The notes beneath the pieces were generated by a model. The model was not told the origin of the DNA and searched no databases. It saw only the letters and a list, made by a program, of their open reading frames with translations. From Chryseobacterium koreense CCUG 49689 (GTDB lineage Bacteria > Bacteroidota > Bacteroidia > Flavobacteriales > Weeksellaceae), in the NCBI RefSeq assembly GCF_001045435.1, contig NZ_LFNG01000011.1, forward strand, positions 1 to 64,000: DNA of 64,000 nucleotides. Reading direction: 5' to 3'. A program made the translations under genes and the position numbers. Each line of letters opens with the position of its first letter. Positions within the stretch are counted from its first letter, which is position 1. Positions 52,775 through 60,481 of the stretch are shown here, in pieces.

Positions 52775-52858
52775 AAGATCCAACAAAATCATTTTCCAAA
52801 TTTTGTAAACAGAGGTTGACAAAAATAAAGAAGTGATGATTTTGTTGGATCTTTTTCT
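52775..52858 (+). terminator. Long inverted repeat after accA, probable terminator
   Basis: AAGATCCAACAAAATCAT (52775-52792) is perfectly complementary to 52836-52853 across a 43-nt loop, and the right arm runs into CTTTTTCTTTTTC. The arms are longer and the loop larger than in ordinary terminators. Confidence 0.65.
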
Positions 52859-52867
52859 TTTTCAAAT

Positions 52868-52894
52868 AGCGGGTTTTCATGCCCAGCTTTTTTT
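52868..52894 (+). terminator. Second terminator-like stem after accA
   Basis: AGCGGG pairs with CCC-(A)-GCT (one bulged base), then TTTTTTT. Confidence 0.55.
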
Positions 52895-53071
52895 ATATTC
52901 TATTTTTAATGGTTTGCTATTTTTGAAGTAAATAATTCATTACGACGAAAGTGAAATATGGCTGTATGGTTACTGCCAAAATTGTATTAATGAAGAAGAA
53001 TCAAAAAACACGAATGACTAAAAGCCTTAATTTAGGTGAAGACCAGTCGATTCATCCAGTAAGCCGAGTGA

Positions 53072-53782
53072 TCACTCAAAGAGTTCAGCCGTATCCAAAA
53101 CGGAAACTTTTCCATCCTCACAGCGAATGGCTTCACCCGGAAAGTTCTGAATCATGTGGTAATCATGTGTTGCCATCACCACCGCCGAATTGTTTTCGTA
53201 AGCAACCTGTTTCAGCAAGGTCATGATCTCGTTAGAAGTTTCAGGGTCGAGATTTCCGGTAGGTTCGTCTGCCAAAATTAGTTCCGGGTGATTGAGAAGC
53301 GCGCGTGCGATGGCGACCCTTTGTTGTTCACCGCCCGAAAGTTCGTGTGGCATCTTATGTTTTTTGGATTTCATTCCAACGCTTCCTAAAACCTCATTGA
53401 TGCGGTCTTCCATTTTTTCCTTGTCGGTCCAACCAGTTGCGGCAAGCACGAATTTCAGGTTTTTTTCAACGGTGCGGTCAGTCAAAAGTTGAAAGTCCTG
53501 AAAAACGATTCCCAATTTTCGTCTTAGGTTTGGAATATCCGATGGTCTTAATTTTTCCAAATCAAATCCGGCCACATTTCCTTGACCTGCGCTGAGGGGA
53601 ATGTGCCCGTAAAGTGTTTTCAGCAGGGAGCTTTTTCCGGAACCGGTTTTTCCAATCAGGTAGCAGAATCTTCCTCGTTTGATGTTGAGATTAACTTCGT
53701 TTAGAACCGTGAAATTTTTCTGGGCGATTTTGGCGTTTTTAAGTTTAATGACGTTTGAACCGTCCTGTGAGGAATGTGGCAT
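53072..53782 (-). CDS. FtsE-like ABC transporter ATP-binding protein
   Basis: The 236-residue ATPase has Walker A GKTGSGKSS near residues 45-53, a Q-loop VFQDFQLL near 92-99, the signature LSGGEQQRVAIARAL near 147-161 and Walker B LILADEPTGNLDP near 168-180, with THDYHM. It resembles FtsE, the partner of FtsX in cell-division hydrolase control. The usual neighbour ftsX is not adjacent. I place the start at 53782 because the -7 promoter element (53854-53847) would put the transcription start at or past an in-frame ATG at 53845, so that one is unlikely to be translated. Confidence 0.85.
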   Translation of the reverse strand: MPHSSQDGSNVIKLKNAKIAQKNFTVLNEVNLNIKRGRFCYLIGKTGSGKSSLLKTLYGHIPLSAGQGNVAGFDLEKLRPSDIPNLRRKLGIVFQDFQLLTDRTVEKNLKFVLAATGWTDKEKMEDRINEVLGSVGMKSKKHKMPHELSGGEQQRVAIARALLNHPELILADEPTGNLDPETSNEIMTLLKQVAYENNSAVVMATHDYHMIQNFPGEAIRCEDGKVSVLDTAELFE

Positions 53783-53846
53783 AACTTTATGAATGATTCC
53801 CGAATTCTTGGGATTAAAGGTTGATAAGTAATAAGTAAACTTCATT

Positions 53847-53854
53847 CAAAAGTA
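53847..53854 (-). promoter_or_regulatory. -7 promoter element of the FtsE-like gene
   Basis: TACTTTTG on the minus strand, exact TAnnTTTG. It decides the start codon of the downstream gene. Confidence 0.6.
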
Positions 53855-53896
53855 GCAAAAACTTTTATTTTTAGCTAAACTTTAGCAAATTTTAAC

Positions 53897-53931
53897 AACA
53901 AAAAATGCTTGAAAATGTACTTTCCAAGCAT
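53897..53931 (-). terminator. Terminator of rpmH
   Basis: On the minus strand ATGCTTG...CAAGCAT (53931-53905) forms a stem, followed by TTTTTTGTTG. The plus strand side also has a short T-run. Confidence 0.85.
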
Positions 53932-53955
53932 GTTTTTGTATGATAATTCAGGAGA

Positions 53956-54114
53956 TTATCTCTTAGCGCGTGCTGCACTTACAGTTAAACTCTTTCTGCC
54001 TTTTGCTCTTCTTGCAGCCAAAACTCTCCTTCCGTTCGGCGTGGACATTCTTTCACGGAAACCGTGCTTGTTTCTTCTCTTTCTTTCTGATGGTTGGAAT
54101 GTTCTCTTGCTCAT
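53956..54114 (-). CDS. rpmH: 50S ribosomal protein L34
   Basis: The 52-residue protein reads [20 protein letters not shown]... ending in [11 protein letters not shown]: a bL34, very basic, with the diagnostic FQPS-KRKR-HGFR-RM start. It lies opposite spurious open frames on the plus strand. A consensus promoter (54158-54188) and a terminator (53897-53931) frame it, so it is a single-gene unit. rnpA and dnaA, which often accompany rpmH, are not here. Confidence 0.96.
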   Translation of the reverse strand: MSKRTFQPSERKRRNKHGFRERMSTPNGRRVLAARRAKGRKSLTVSAARAKR

Positions 54115-54157
54115 TGCTAATATTTTTAGTAAAAACTATTTCTTATTTTTCAGACTG

Positions 54158-54188
54158 CAAAGATAGTAAAGTTTTTATTTTCTGCAAA
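54158..54188 (-). promoter_or_regulatory. Promoter of rpmH
   Basis: On the minus strand TTTG (54188-54185), exactly 19 nt, TATCTTTG (54165-54158): a textbook Bacteroidota housekeeping promoter. Confidence 0.9.
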
Positions 54189-54255
54189 TTAAATTTTGGA
54201 ATTTTATAGGAATGTGATTAACTAAAAATCTAACTGTCATATGGAATTACCAATT

Positions 54256-54333
54256 AAAAAAATCTCCCCTGAACTTGACTGCGGCCAAAAGTTGAAGCGC
54301 TTTTTAGCGGCAGTTCAGTTCTGAAGGGAGATT
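54256..54333 (-). terminator. Long branched hairpin after the T9SS type A gene
   Basis: An imperfect stem of about 24 bp joins 54261-54283 with 54309-54333 (AATCTCCC...GGGAGATT at the base), with a small CGCT-AAAA-AGCG hairpin in its loop, followed on the minus strand by a T-run (54262-54256). Its position after the stop codon of the minus-strand gene suggests transcription termination. Confidence 0.65.
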
Positions 54334-54354
54334 AAAAAATATTTATGCTATGGA

Positions 54355-55665
54355 TTATTTTTTGACAAATCTTTCCAGTACAATGTTTCCATCGGTATCA
54401 GTGATTTGAAGAGAATAAACCCCTTTCGCCAAATGATGGGTATTGATCATATTGTTGTCCCAATTTACCTGAACCAGTTTACCTGATTGATCATATACTT
54501 TAACGGATTTCACTTGGATGCCTTTCACATTAAGTACCGAGTCCACAGGATTTGGATAAATTACTGTTTTTTTAGTGGCCGCACTGTTTATTTCTTCATT
54601 GGCCAAAACACCTGAGCAGCTCACTCCGGAAATTGTTAAAGTCATCGGCGCGGTGAAAATCTCCGCTGTAAAATTAGTGCTTACTACCAAAACTACTACT
54701 CCACCTGCAGGTACAGTGACACCAAGTCCCTGAGGAATTCCGGAAGTTGCACTCGTTCCGCTATCTGCCATATAATTTGTGGCAAGATTGGCTGGATTGA
54801 ATGTTCCATTATAAGCGGTAATATGCAAACCACCCGTATTTCCAGCATCTGCAGGATCTACGGCTCCTGTGATGGTGATGCATTGCGATATGCCGGTATT
54901 GTTGGTAATTTTTGGGGTGTTATAATTGACCGTTTGAGCAATAATTCCCGGAAAAGCTTTACTGGTACCGCAAACAGAAGGTGTTCCATCACGGAATAGC
55001 CTGTTTGCCATGGTAGGCTGGGTTGGCTTCACCGGAACATTTGCGACACAATTGAGCGCTAAACAGTTAAGTCCGGATACTTGAATCGTATATTCACCCG
55101 TCATCACAGCTCCGCTGGCATTCGTGTTTGCAACGATGATCAAGTTTTGGCCAGCAGGAACATCTATACTAAAAGCTTGAGTCTCTGCGTTATTAGAGCT
55201 GGTTCCGGAATCGCCCCGGAAATTAGTGGCCAGATTTGCTGGGTCAAAAGTTCCTAAATATGCACTGAAATGTACGTAAGTTGCTTCAGGAACATTTGGT
55301 GTAATGGTCACACATTGAGAAGCTCCCGTGTTGTTGGGAATTGTGAATGTTTCGTAATAAACAGGTCCGGTCAGGTTTCCGGGAAATGCTTTATTGGTGC
55401 CACAAGCCGAAGGAACCCCATCCCTGAATAAACGGTTCGCCATTTGGCTGTCTGCAGCGGTCAAACTGCCGGTATAGGTGCAGATCGCCTTGCCTGAAAA
55501 TGATTGCAAGACAGGTGCTGCAATTGGTTTTCCGGGGACATCGTTTCTCAGTTCGGGACTTGAGTTCCCTTGATTGTTTGTTTGGAGAACATCAGAGGTT
55601 TTGTGTTGGCCAAAAATGAAGGTGCCGAAAATCATCAGCATCAACAGTAAATAGAATTTTTTCAT
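54355..55665 (-). CDS. Secreted protein with T9SS type A sorting domain and duplicated domain
   Basis: The 436-residue protein has a signal peptide (residues 1-20, MKKFYLLLMLMIFGTFIFGQ), two homologous beta-rich domains (about 72-205 and 215-345; both hold MANRLFRDG, CGT-KAFPG, and ANLATN with DSGTS) and a C-terminal T9SS type A domain (about 365-436; YPNPV, SVKVYDQSGKLV, LAKGVYSLQI). It goes through the type IX system to the cell surface or outside. The repeats have no recognised enzymatic motif; they may be adhesive. Single gene ended by a long hairpin. Confidence 0.9.
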   Translation of the reverse strand: MKKFYLLLMLMIFGTFIFGQHKTSDVLQTNNQGNSSPELRNDVPGKPIAAPVLQSFSGKAICTYTGSLTAADSQMANRLFRDGVPSACGTNKAFPGNLTGPVYYETFTIPNNTGASQCVTITPNVPEATYVHFSAYLGTFDPANLATNFRGDSGTSSNNAETQAFSIDVPAGQNLIIVANTNASGAVMTGEYTIQVSGLNCLALNCVANVPVKPTQPTMANRLFRDGTPSVCGTSKAFPGIIAQTVNYNTPKITNNTGISQCITITGAVDPADAGNTGGLHITAYNGTFNPANLATNYMADSGTSATSGIPQGLGVTVPAGGVVVLVVSTNFTAEIFTAPMTLTISGVSCSGVLANEEINSAATKKTVIYPNPVDSVLNVKGIQVKSVKVYDQSGKLVQVNWDNNMINTHHLAKGVYSLQITDTDGNIVLERFVKK

Positions 55666-56044
55666 GGTATTAAAATTTAGGTTAAAGTTTCTGTTAGGCT
55701 TTTAAACTGCATTTTGGAGACAAGTTGCAGATTATTGATTAGTTTTTTTTTATATGATCTCCATTTTGGAAAATTTTGCGTGCCTAGAAAGAGATGGTTA
55801 TTCAAATATATTTCATGGGAATTAGTTTTTTATGGTTATTAAGGCAAAATTATGATTATAATCGAAATAAAATACCGTTAAATCACCCTTTTTTATTAAA
55901 ATAAACCATTGAAATTAATCTGAATTTAGAATTATTCTAATGATGGAGGTTTGCTGTAATCTCAATTTTATTAATGAATATTATCCCGGGAGAGACCCTA
56001 TTGGTATAAAACAAATACTATATTTGCCTTTCAAAATATTTTGC
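55666..56044. other. AT-rich divergent gap between the T9SS gene and the DHH phosphoesterase gene
   Basis: About 380 bp without coding signal. It holds the -7 element for the phosphoesterase gene (56019-56026). The T9SS gene's promoter should lie in 55680-55760 but no exact TAnnTTTG was seen there. The frame open from 55940 is upstream of that promoter. Confidence 0.4.
56019..56026 (+). promoter_or_regulatory. -7 promoter element of the DHH phosphoesterase gene
   Basis: TATATTTG, 18 nt before the ATG at 56045. It rules out the upstream in-frame start at 55940. Confidence 0.6.
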
Positions 56045-57052
56045 ATGTTCACATCTTTAGAAATTTCAGAAATAAAAAAACTTTTAAATCCAGATCACAA
56101 GATTGTCATCATTACCCATTATAATCCTGATGGCGATGCGATAGGTTCGAGTTTGGGTCTGAAACATTTTTTAAAGCAAAAAGGGCTTGAAGCAGATGTG
56201 ATTGTTCCCAATGATTTTCCGAAATTCCTGAAATGGATGCCTGAAGCCAAAAAAATCACCATCGCAGAATACAAAAGAAAACAGGCGGGAGAATTAATTT
56301 ATTATGCTGACGTCATTTTTGTCCTAGATTTTAATGCGTCTCACCGCAGTGGAAATTTGGTAGGACCCTGGATTGAGAAAGCAAAGGCCAAGAAAATACT
56401 GATCGACCATCACCAACAACCAGAAAATTTTGACTTTGTGTATTCTGATACCGCAATTCCCGCTACTTCGCAGATGGTGTATCATTTTGCCGAGGCATTG
56501 GGCGAGGAAAACCTCATCAATCAGGATATTGCAGAATGTCTTTACACGGGAATTATGACCGATACCGGAGGTTTCCGCTTTCGTTCCACGTCTGCCACCA
56601 CCCACAGAATTATCGCCAATTTAATTGAAAAGGGTGCAGATCCGGCCATGATTACCTCCAACACTTGGGACACGAATACCGTTTCGAGGCTTCATTTATT
56701 GTCTCTGATTCTGAGCCGAATTGAGGTGGTGAAAGACGGAAAAGTAGCTGTTTTGTGGCTAAAAAGAGATGAATTGAAGGAGTTTGGTTTTCAAAAAGGT
56801 GATACGGAAGGTTTCGTGAATTATGGATTAAGTATCATGGGAACGCAGGTTTCCGCATTTTTCATGGAGGATTTGTATGAGGATTTTATCAAAATTTCTT
56901 TCCGCTCAAAAGAAGATGTGGACGTGAACCAGTTTTCCAGAAAGTATTTCAATGGCGGTGGTCACATCAATGCGGCGGGTGGAAAGTACTTCAAAACCAT
57001 TGAGGACACCATCTTGGACTTTAAAGAAAAAATTGAGGCGGAGGACTTTTAG
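56045..57052 (+). CDS. DHH/DHHA1 family phosphoesterase (NrnA-like)
   Basis: The 335-residue protein has DHH motifs: IITHYNPDGDAIGSSLGL near residues 22-39, FVLDFNASHR near 93-102, IDHHQQPENF near 122-131 and a TGIMTDTGGFRF segment near 167-178, then the DHHA1 GGGHINAAGG near 308-317. This is the bifunctional oligoribonuclease/pAp phosphatase (NrnA) pattern; it degrades nano-RNA and 3'-phosphoadenosine 5'-phosphate. The chosen start at 56045 follows the promoter. Confidence 0.9.
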   Translation: MFTSLEISEIKKLLNPDHKIVIITHYNPDGDAIGSSLGLKHFLKQKGLEADVIVPNDFPKFLKWMPEAKKITIAEYKRKQAGELIYYADVIFVLDFNASHRSGNLVGPWIEKAKAKKILIDHHQQPENFDFVYSDTAIPATSQMVYHFAEALGEENLINQDIAECLYTGIMTDTGGFRFRSTSATTHRIIANLIEKGADPAMITSNTWDTNTVSRLHLLSLILSRIEVVKDGKVAVLWLKRDELKEFGFQKGDTEGFVNYGLSIMGTQVSAFFMEDLYEDFIKISFRSKEDVDVNQFSRKYFNGGGHINAAGGKYFKTIEDTILDFKEKIEAEDF

Positions 57053-57059
57053 GCATCAA

Positions 57060-57842
57060 TCAAAAAAGCAAATTTTTCGGCAGATTATGCAATAGCTCCG
57101 TGTTGATGATTTCCGCACAGATTGTAGGTTTCTCCAGCTGTCCATTGTGGCCGCAATCTATAATGTAAGATTTAACATTGGTTTTATCCGGAAGGTTTTT
57201 GATGGTCATTTCTGTTTTCACGGCATGGTCATGTTTTCCCGCGATCACCAGAATTTTACCTTCAAAATTCCTCAGAACATGGGACTTGTCTGTTCGTTCG
57301 ATCATTCCTTTCACCGCGGCCAAAACTCCTTCTGGTTTTGTGGATAGCGCAATTTCTTTGGCAAATTCTATTTTCCCTTCCAAAATATCTTTTTCATTTT
57401 CGTTAAAGAGATTAGGAATTCCCGCATTGACATAGTGTGCAAAAGCATCTTTGATCACCCGGAAACTTTTTCTACGCTGCTCCTTTTTTTCGTCGTCATC
57501 CGCAAAATAGGTGGAGAAAAATAAGGTCAGCGATTTCAAGTCTTCAGGAAATTTATCTGCGAAAGCAAGCGCGGTATAACCTCCCATGGAATGTCCCAAT
57601 AAATGGAATTTTTCTAGTTTTAACTTTTGGGTCACTTTTTTTATTTCGTCGGCATTCAGCTCCATGGTGTGAACTTCGCCATAAATTTTCGACAAGCCGT
57701 GTCCCGGCAAATCAATCTTGATGATGGTGAAATCTTTGGAAAGACGCTGCTCCATCTCTTCCCACACCAAAATATTCTCCATGAAACCGTGGAGTAAAAC
57801 GAGCTTTTCTTGTCCGTTTCCGGAAATTTCGTAATTCAGCAT
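57060..57842 (-). CDS. Alpha/beta hydrolase
   Basis: The 260-residue protein is an alpha/beta-fold hydrolase: LLHGFMENILVWEEM near residues 16-30, the nucleophile elbow GHSMGG near 82-87, a catalytic acid near AGKHDHAV and the catalytic His in CGHNGQLEKP. The exact substrate (an ester or small amide) is unknown. I start at the ATG at 57842, where the first strand (MLNYEISGNG) begins; a longer frame to 57902 overlaps the upstream lipoprotein gene and is unlikely. Confidence 0.88.
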   Translation of the reverse strand: MLNYEISGNGQEKLVLLHGFMENILVWEEMEQRLSKDFTIIKIDLPGHGLSKIYGEVHTMELNADEIKKVTQKLKLEKFHLLGHSMGGYTALAFADKFPEDLKSLTLFFSTYFADDDEKKEQRRKSFRVIKDAFAHYVNAGIPNLFNENEKDILEGKIEFAKEIALSTKPEGVLAAVKGMIERTDKSHVLRNFEGKILVIAGKHDHAVKTEMTIKNLPDKTNVKSYIIDCGHNGQLEKPTICAEIINTELLHNLPKNLLF

Positions 57843-57861
57843 GTTTTTTAACGTTATGGGA

Positions 57862-58365
57862 TTAATAATAAATGTCGATATACTCCACAAAACCCTCCCC
57901 ATTCACTTTGTTTTGCAACCTCCAGAATTTTCCTTTTCCTTCGTCCATGAAAGTTGTTCTCCTTGTCCTGACAAATTTTTTGCCATTGATGACTTGTGAA
58001 ATCCTGCCTTCAAAATTCAAATGTTTGTCTGAAACCCGCCGGATGACACCGGATAAAGAGACCTTATTTTTTCCGGAAACCGCTTTTCCCATTACATCAT
58101 ATTGGTCACGATCCACTTTTATGAAATCTACATTTCCCTTAAAAGTGACGAAATCATCAGTGAATGTCAAAGTTTTTCTTCCGGAAAGATCTCCCCAAAT
58201 ATTCCTTTGATTTAATATCCTAATGCTGTCGTTGAATTTTGTCCGCACAACATTGATGGATTCGATGATTTTAGCGCTGTCGGCATTTTTTGAGGAAATT
58301 CCGGTGGCGTTCTCTGAACAAGAAACCGCAAGCAGTACAAAAAAGAGAAGGAAGCATCTGTTCAT
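57862..58365 (-). CDS. Hypothetical lipoprotein
   Basis: The 167-residue protein has a lipoprotein signal (MNRCFLLFFVLLAVSC, lipid Cys near residue 16) and a beta-rich body with no motif I can name. The start at 58365 is chosen over one six codons upstream since the hydrophobic signal begins there. It probably sits in the periplasm, membrane-anchored. It is 19 nt upstream of the alpha/beta hydrolase gene on the same strand. Function unknown. Confidence 0.65.
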   Translation of the reverse strand: MNRCFLLFFVLLAVSCSENATGISSKNADSAKIIESINVVRTKFNDSIRILNQRNIWGDLSGRKTLTFTDDFVTFKGNVDFIKVDRDQYDVMGKAVSGKNKVSLSGVIRRVSDKHLNFEGRISQVINGKKFVRTRRTTFMDEGKGKFWRLQNKVNGEGFVEYIDIYY

Positions 58366-58433
58366 AGGGGGATGTTTTTTCAAATTTAAAAATAATATTG
58401 AAAAAAAACCACTTCGCGATAAAAATCCTTTTC

Positions 58434-58883
58434 TTAAAGTTTTGTCTTGGAATCCATCACGATGGTGACGGGGCCGTCATTGAGCAGAGAAACCTTCATG
58501 TCTGCGCCGAAAATCCCGCTTTCGGTTTTCAGTCCGGATTTGGAAATTGCTGACTTAAAATATTCGAAAAGCGGAACTGCCTTTTCGGGTTTTGCAGCTT
58601 TGATGAAAGATGGGCGATTCCCTTTTTTGTAGTCTGCAATCAATGTGAACTGACTGATACAAAGTATTTCTCCGGAAATATCCAGGATGGAGCGGTTGAG
58701 TTTTCCGTCGTCATCACCAAAAACCCTCAGGTTCAAAATCTTTTGGACCAGCCAGTCTGCGTCTGCTTTTTCGTCGTCCTCATCAATTCCGATCAGTAGT
58801 AAGAATCCATTGCGGATTTCGCCCACTGTTTCGCCGTCTACTTTCACGTGGGCTTCGGAAACTCTTTGAATTACAGTTTTCAC
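58434..58883 (-). CDS. dtd: D-aminoacyl-tRNA deacylase
   Basis: The 149-residue enzyme starts MKTVIQRVSEAHVKVDG, and has both DTD signatures: SQFTLIAD near residues 77-84 and LNDGPVTIVMDSK near 134-146. It removes D-amino acids from tRNA, and glycine from tRNA-Ala. It is on the minus strand next to two hypothetical lipoproteins. Confidence 0.96.
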   Translation of the reverse strand: MKTVIQRVSEAHVKVDGETVGEIRNGFLLLIGIDEDDEKADADWLVQKILNLRVFGDDDGKLNRSILDISGEILCISQFTLIADYKKGNRPSFIKAAKPEKAVPLFEYFKSAISKSGLKTESGIFGADMKVSLLNDGPVTIVMDSKTKL

Positions 58884-58894
58884 CTAGCAAAATT

Positions 58895-59344
58895 TTAATT
58901 GAAAATAGATAAGACCCCGGAATTGGAATCAAAATTATAACGATAAGTTTTTGGGGGTATTTGAGCAATTTTGGTTGGTTCGCCGGTAATCAGAATCCAT
59001 TCTGCGCCGTCTTTGGGACAAACCACTTTTATGCTGCCTTCCACGTTTAGTGTGGTGTTCTGTTCCGGGCAAATATGGGGCGCATTTCTGTCATAGATTT
59101 TGAAGCCATTTGTGGTTCTCGCTACGATTAATCCTCGCGTTCCACATTCCTGCTCGTTCACATAAATCCAGCCACCCACATTTTGAAGTGCATAATAAGC
59201 GGGATAATTCAGGTTTAAAACGACATTGATTGGGGAGTTCGGGAAACAGTTCACCGTCTCATTTCGCTCGCTGCAGGAATTGACGAATAATGTGCTGAAA
59301 ATGAATATTATTGATAAAAAAAGACGCACGATTCTTCTTTTCAT
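58895..59344 (-). CDS. Hypothetical lipoprotein, degenerate Rieske-like
   Basis: The 149-residue protein has a lipoprotein signal (MKRRIVRLFLSIIFIFSTLF, then NSC). The body has an APHICPEQN segment and, about 20 residues on, VVCPKDGAEW, arranged like a Rieske [2Fe-2S] domain but lacking one or more ligands (the second C-x2-H is C-P-K-D). It may keep the fold and have lost the cluster. Start at 59344 chosen at the signal peptide; 59401 would add 19 residues. It lies 12 nt upstream of dtd on the same strand. Confidence 0.6.
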   Translation of the reverse strand: MKRRIVRLFLSIIFIFSTLFVNSCSERNETVNCFPNSPINVVLNLNYPAYYALQNVGGWIYVNEQECGTRGLIVARTTNGFKIYDRNAPHICPEQNTTLNVEGSIKVVCPKDGAEWILITGEPTKIAQIPPKTYRYNFDSNSGVLSIFN

Positions 59345-59358
59345 TTTAAAATAATTTA

Positions 59359-59366
59359 TATCTTTG
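59359..59366 (+). promoter_or_regulatory. -7 promoter element of greA
   Basis: TATCTTTG, exact, on the plus strand, giving a leader of about 70 nt before the greA ATG. Confidence 0.65.
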
Positions 59367-59393
59367 TAAAACGAAACCACATAGAAAACATTG

Positions 59394-59419
59394 TCCGGCA
59401 AATGTCGGATTATTTTTTT
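59394..59419 (+). terminator. Terminator-like hairpin in the greA leader
   Basis: TCCGGC (59394-59399), AAAT loop, GTCGGA (59404-59409; one G-T pair), then TTATTTTTTT. It is in the 5' leader between promoter and ATG, so it might attenuate greA. Confidence 0.5.
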
Positions 59420-59444
59420 ATACTAACGATAAAGTAGAAAAATT

Positions 59445-59915
59445 ATGGCAAGTTATGTAACCCAGGAAGGTTTGAATAAAATGAAAGTTGAATTGGAGCA
59501 ACTGGAAACCATTGAAAGACCAAGAATTACTCAGCAAATCGCGGAAGCAAGAGATAAAGGAGACCTGTCTGAAAATGCGGAATATGACGCGGCGAAGGAA
59601 GCCCAGGGAATGTTGGAGATGAAGATATCCAAACTAAAAGACATGATCGTGAATTCAAAAGTGATCAATGAAAGCTTGCTCGATACTTCAAAAGTTTCCA
59701 TACTGACCACGGTAAGACTGAAAAATAACGGGACCAATAAGGAACAGGTTTTCACTTTGGTTCCTGATAATGAAAGTGATCTGAAATCAGGAAAAATATC
59801 AGTGAATACACCCATAGCAAAAGGGTTGCTTGGGAAATCGGTAGGCGAAACGGCAGACGTGCTATTGCCCAATGGAAACCAACTTTCTTTTGAAGTTTTG
59901 GAGATCTCCCTTTAA
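59445..59915 (+). CDS. greA: Transcription elongation factor GreA
   Basis: The 156-residue protein has the coiled-coil N-terminal domain with the acidic tip DKGDLSENAEYDAAKEAQG near residues 37-55 and a C-terminal FKBP-like domain ending in the LGKSVGETADVLLPNG region. It stimulates cleavage of backtracked RNA in RNA polymerase. The leader contains a hairpin with a T-run. Confidence 0.96.
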   Translation: MASYVTQEGLNKMKVELEQLETIERPRITQQIAEARDKGDLSENAEYDAAKEAQGMLEMKISKLKDMIVNSKVINESLLDTSKVSILTTVRLKNNGTNKEQVFTLVPDNESDLKSGKISVNTPIAKGLLGKSVGETADVLLPNGNQLSFEVLEISL

Positions 59916-60001
59916 TGAAGGTTTTACCGGAGTCCCTCTACTGTGGAACTGTTTTTGCTGATTAAAGTGGCGAATTACCTAAAGCTAATAAAATAAAAAT
60001 C

Positions 60002-60391
60002 ATGAGTTCCATTTTCACGAAAATCATCAGCGGCGAAATTCCCTCCTATAAAGTTGCGGAAGACGAGAATTTCCTTGCCTTTTTAGACGTTAAGCCGATT
60101 GCTAAAGGACACACTCTGGTCATTCCCAAAAAAGAAGTTGACCTCATATTCGATTTGGAAAATGAGTATTTCAAGGATCTTTGGGGATTTGCCCAAAATG
60201 TGGCCAAAAAACTGGCGAAAGCATATCCCGAGCAAAGGATCGCTTCGGCCGTGGTGGGGCTAGAAGTTCCACATGCCCATATCCACCTGATCCCGATAAA
60301 TAAGATGGAGGATATGAATTTCAAAAATGTCCGCTTGAAATTGACGGACAGCGAATATCAAGAAATTCGAGATTCCATCAGGAACGCTTAA
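60002..60391 (+). CDS. HIT family protein
   Basis: The 129-residue protein starts MSSIFTKIISGEIPSYKV, the HIT/Hint start, and has the catalytic histidine triad in PHAHIHLIPI near residues 91-100. HIT enzymes hydrolyse nucleoside phosphoramidates or adenylylated products. It lies between greA and clpX on the same strand. Confidence 0.95.
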   Translation: MSSIFTKIISGEIPSYKVAEDENFLAFLDVKPIAKGHTLVIPKKEVDLIFDLENEYFKDLWGFAQNVAKKLAKAYPEQRIASAVVGLEVPHAHIHLIPINKMEDMNFKNVRLKLTDSEYQEIRDSIRNA

Positions 60392-60481
60392 TTTAAAAAC
60401 AACTTTTACCAGTTTTCTGAATGAGCTGGTAGCTTTCAATGGGTGATCATCTATCCCCGTTGTTCTATAATTATATAATTT

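Larger units (their letters stand above)
52729..53071. other. Gap after accA with two hairpins and an orphan promoter-like box
   Basis: The gap holds an 18-bp perfect inverted repeat (52775-52853), a second terminator-like stem (52868-52894), and a TATTTTTG box (52918-52925) with no gene after it that I accept. The short frame from 52951 would run antisense into the FtsE-like gene. Confidence 0.5.

Noticed and set aside
52951-53226. Plus-strand frame after a TATTTTTG box downstream of accA
   Set aside because: It needs a GTG start and mostly runs antisense through the FtsE-like gene; the ATG after the box opens only a 10-codon frame.
53909-54209. Two plus-strand frames of 79-85 codons
   Set aside because: They are the opposite strand of rpmH and its promoter.
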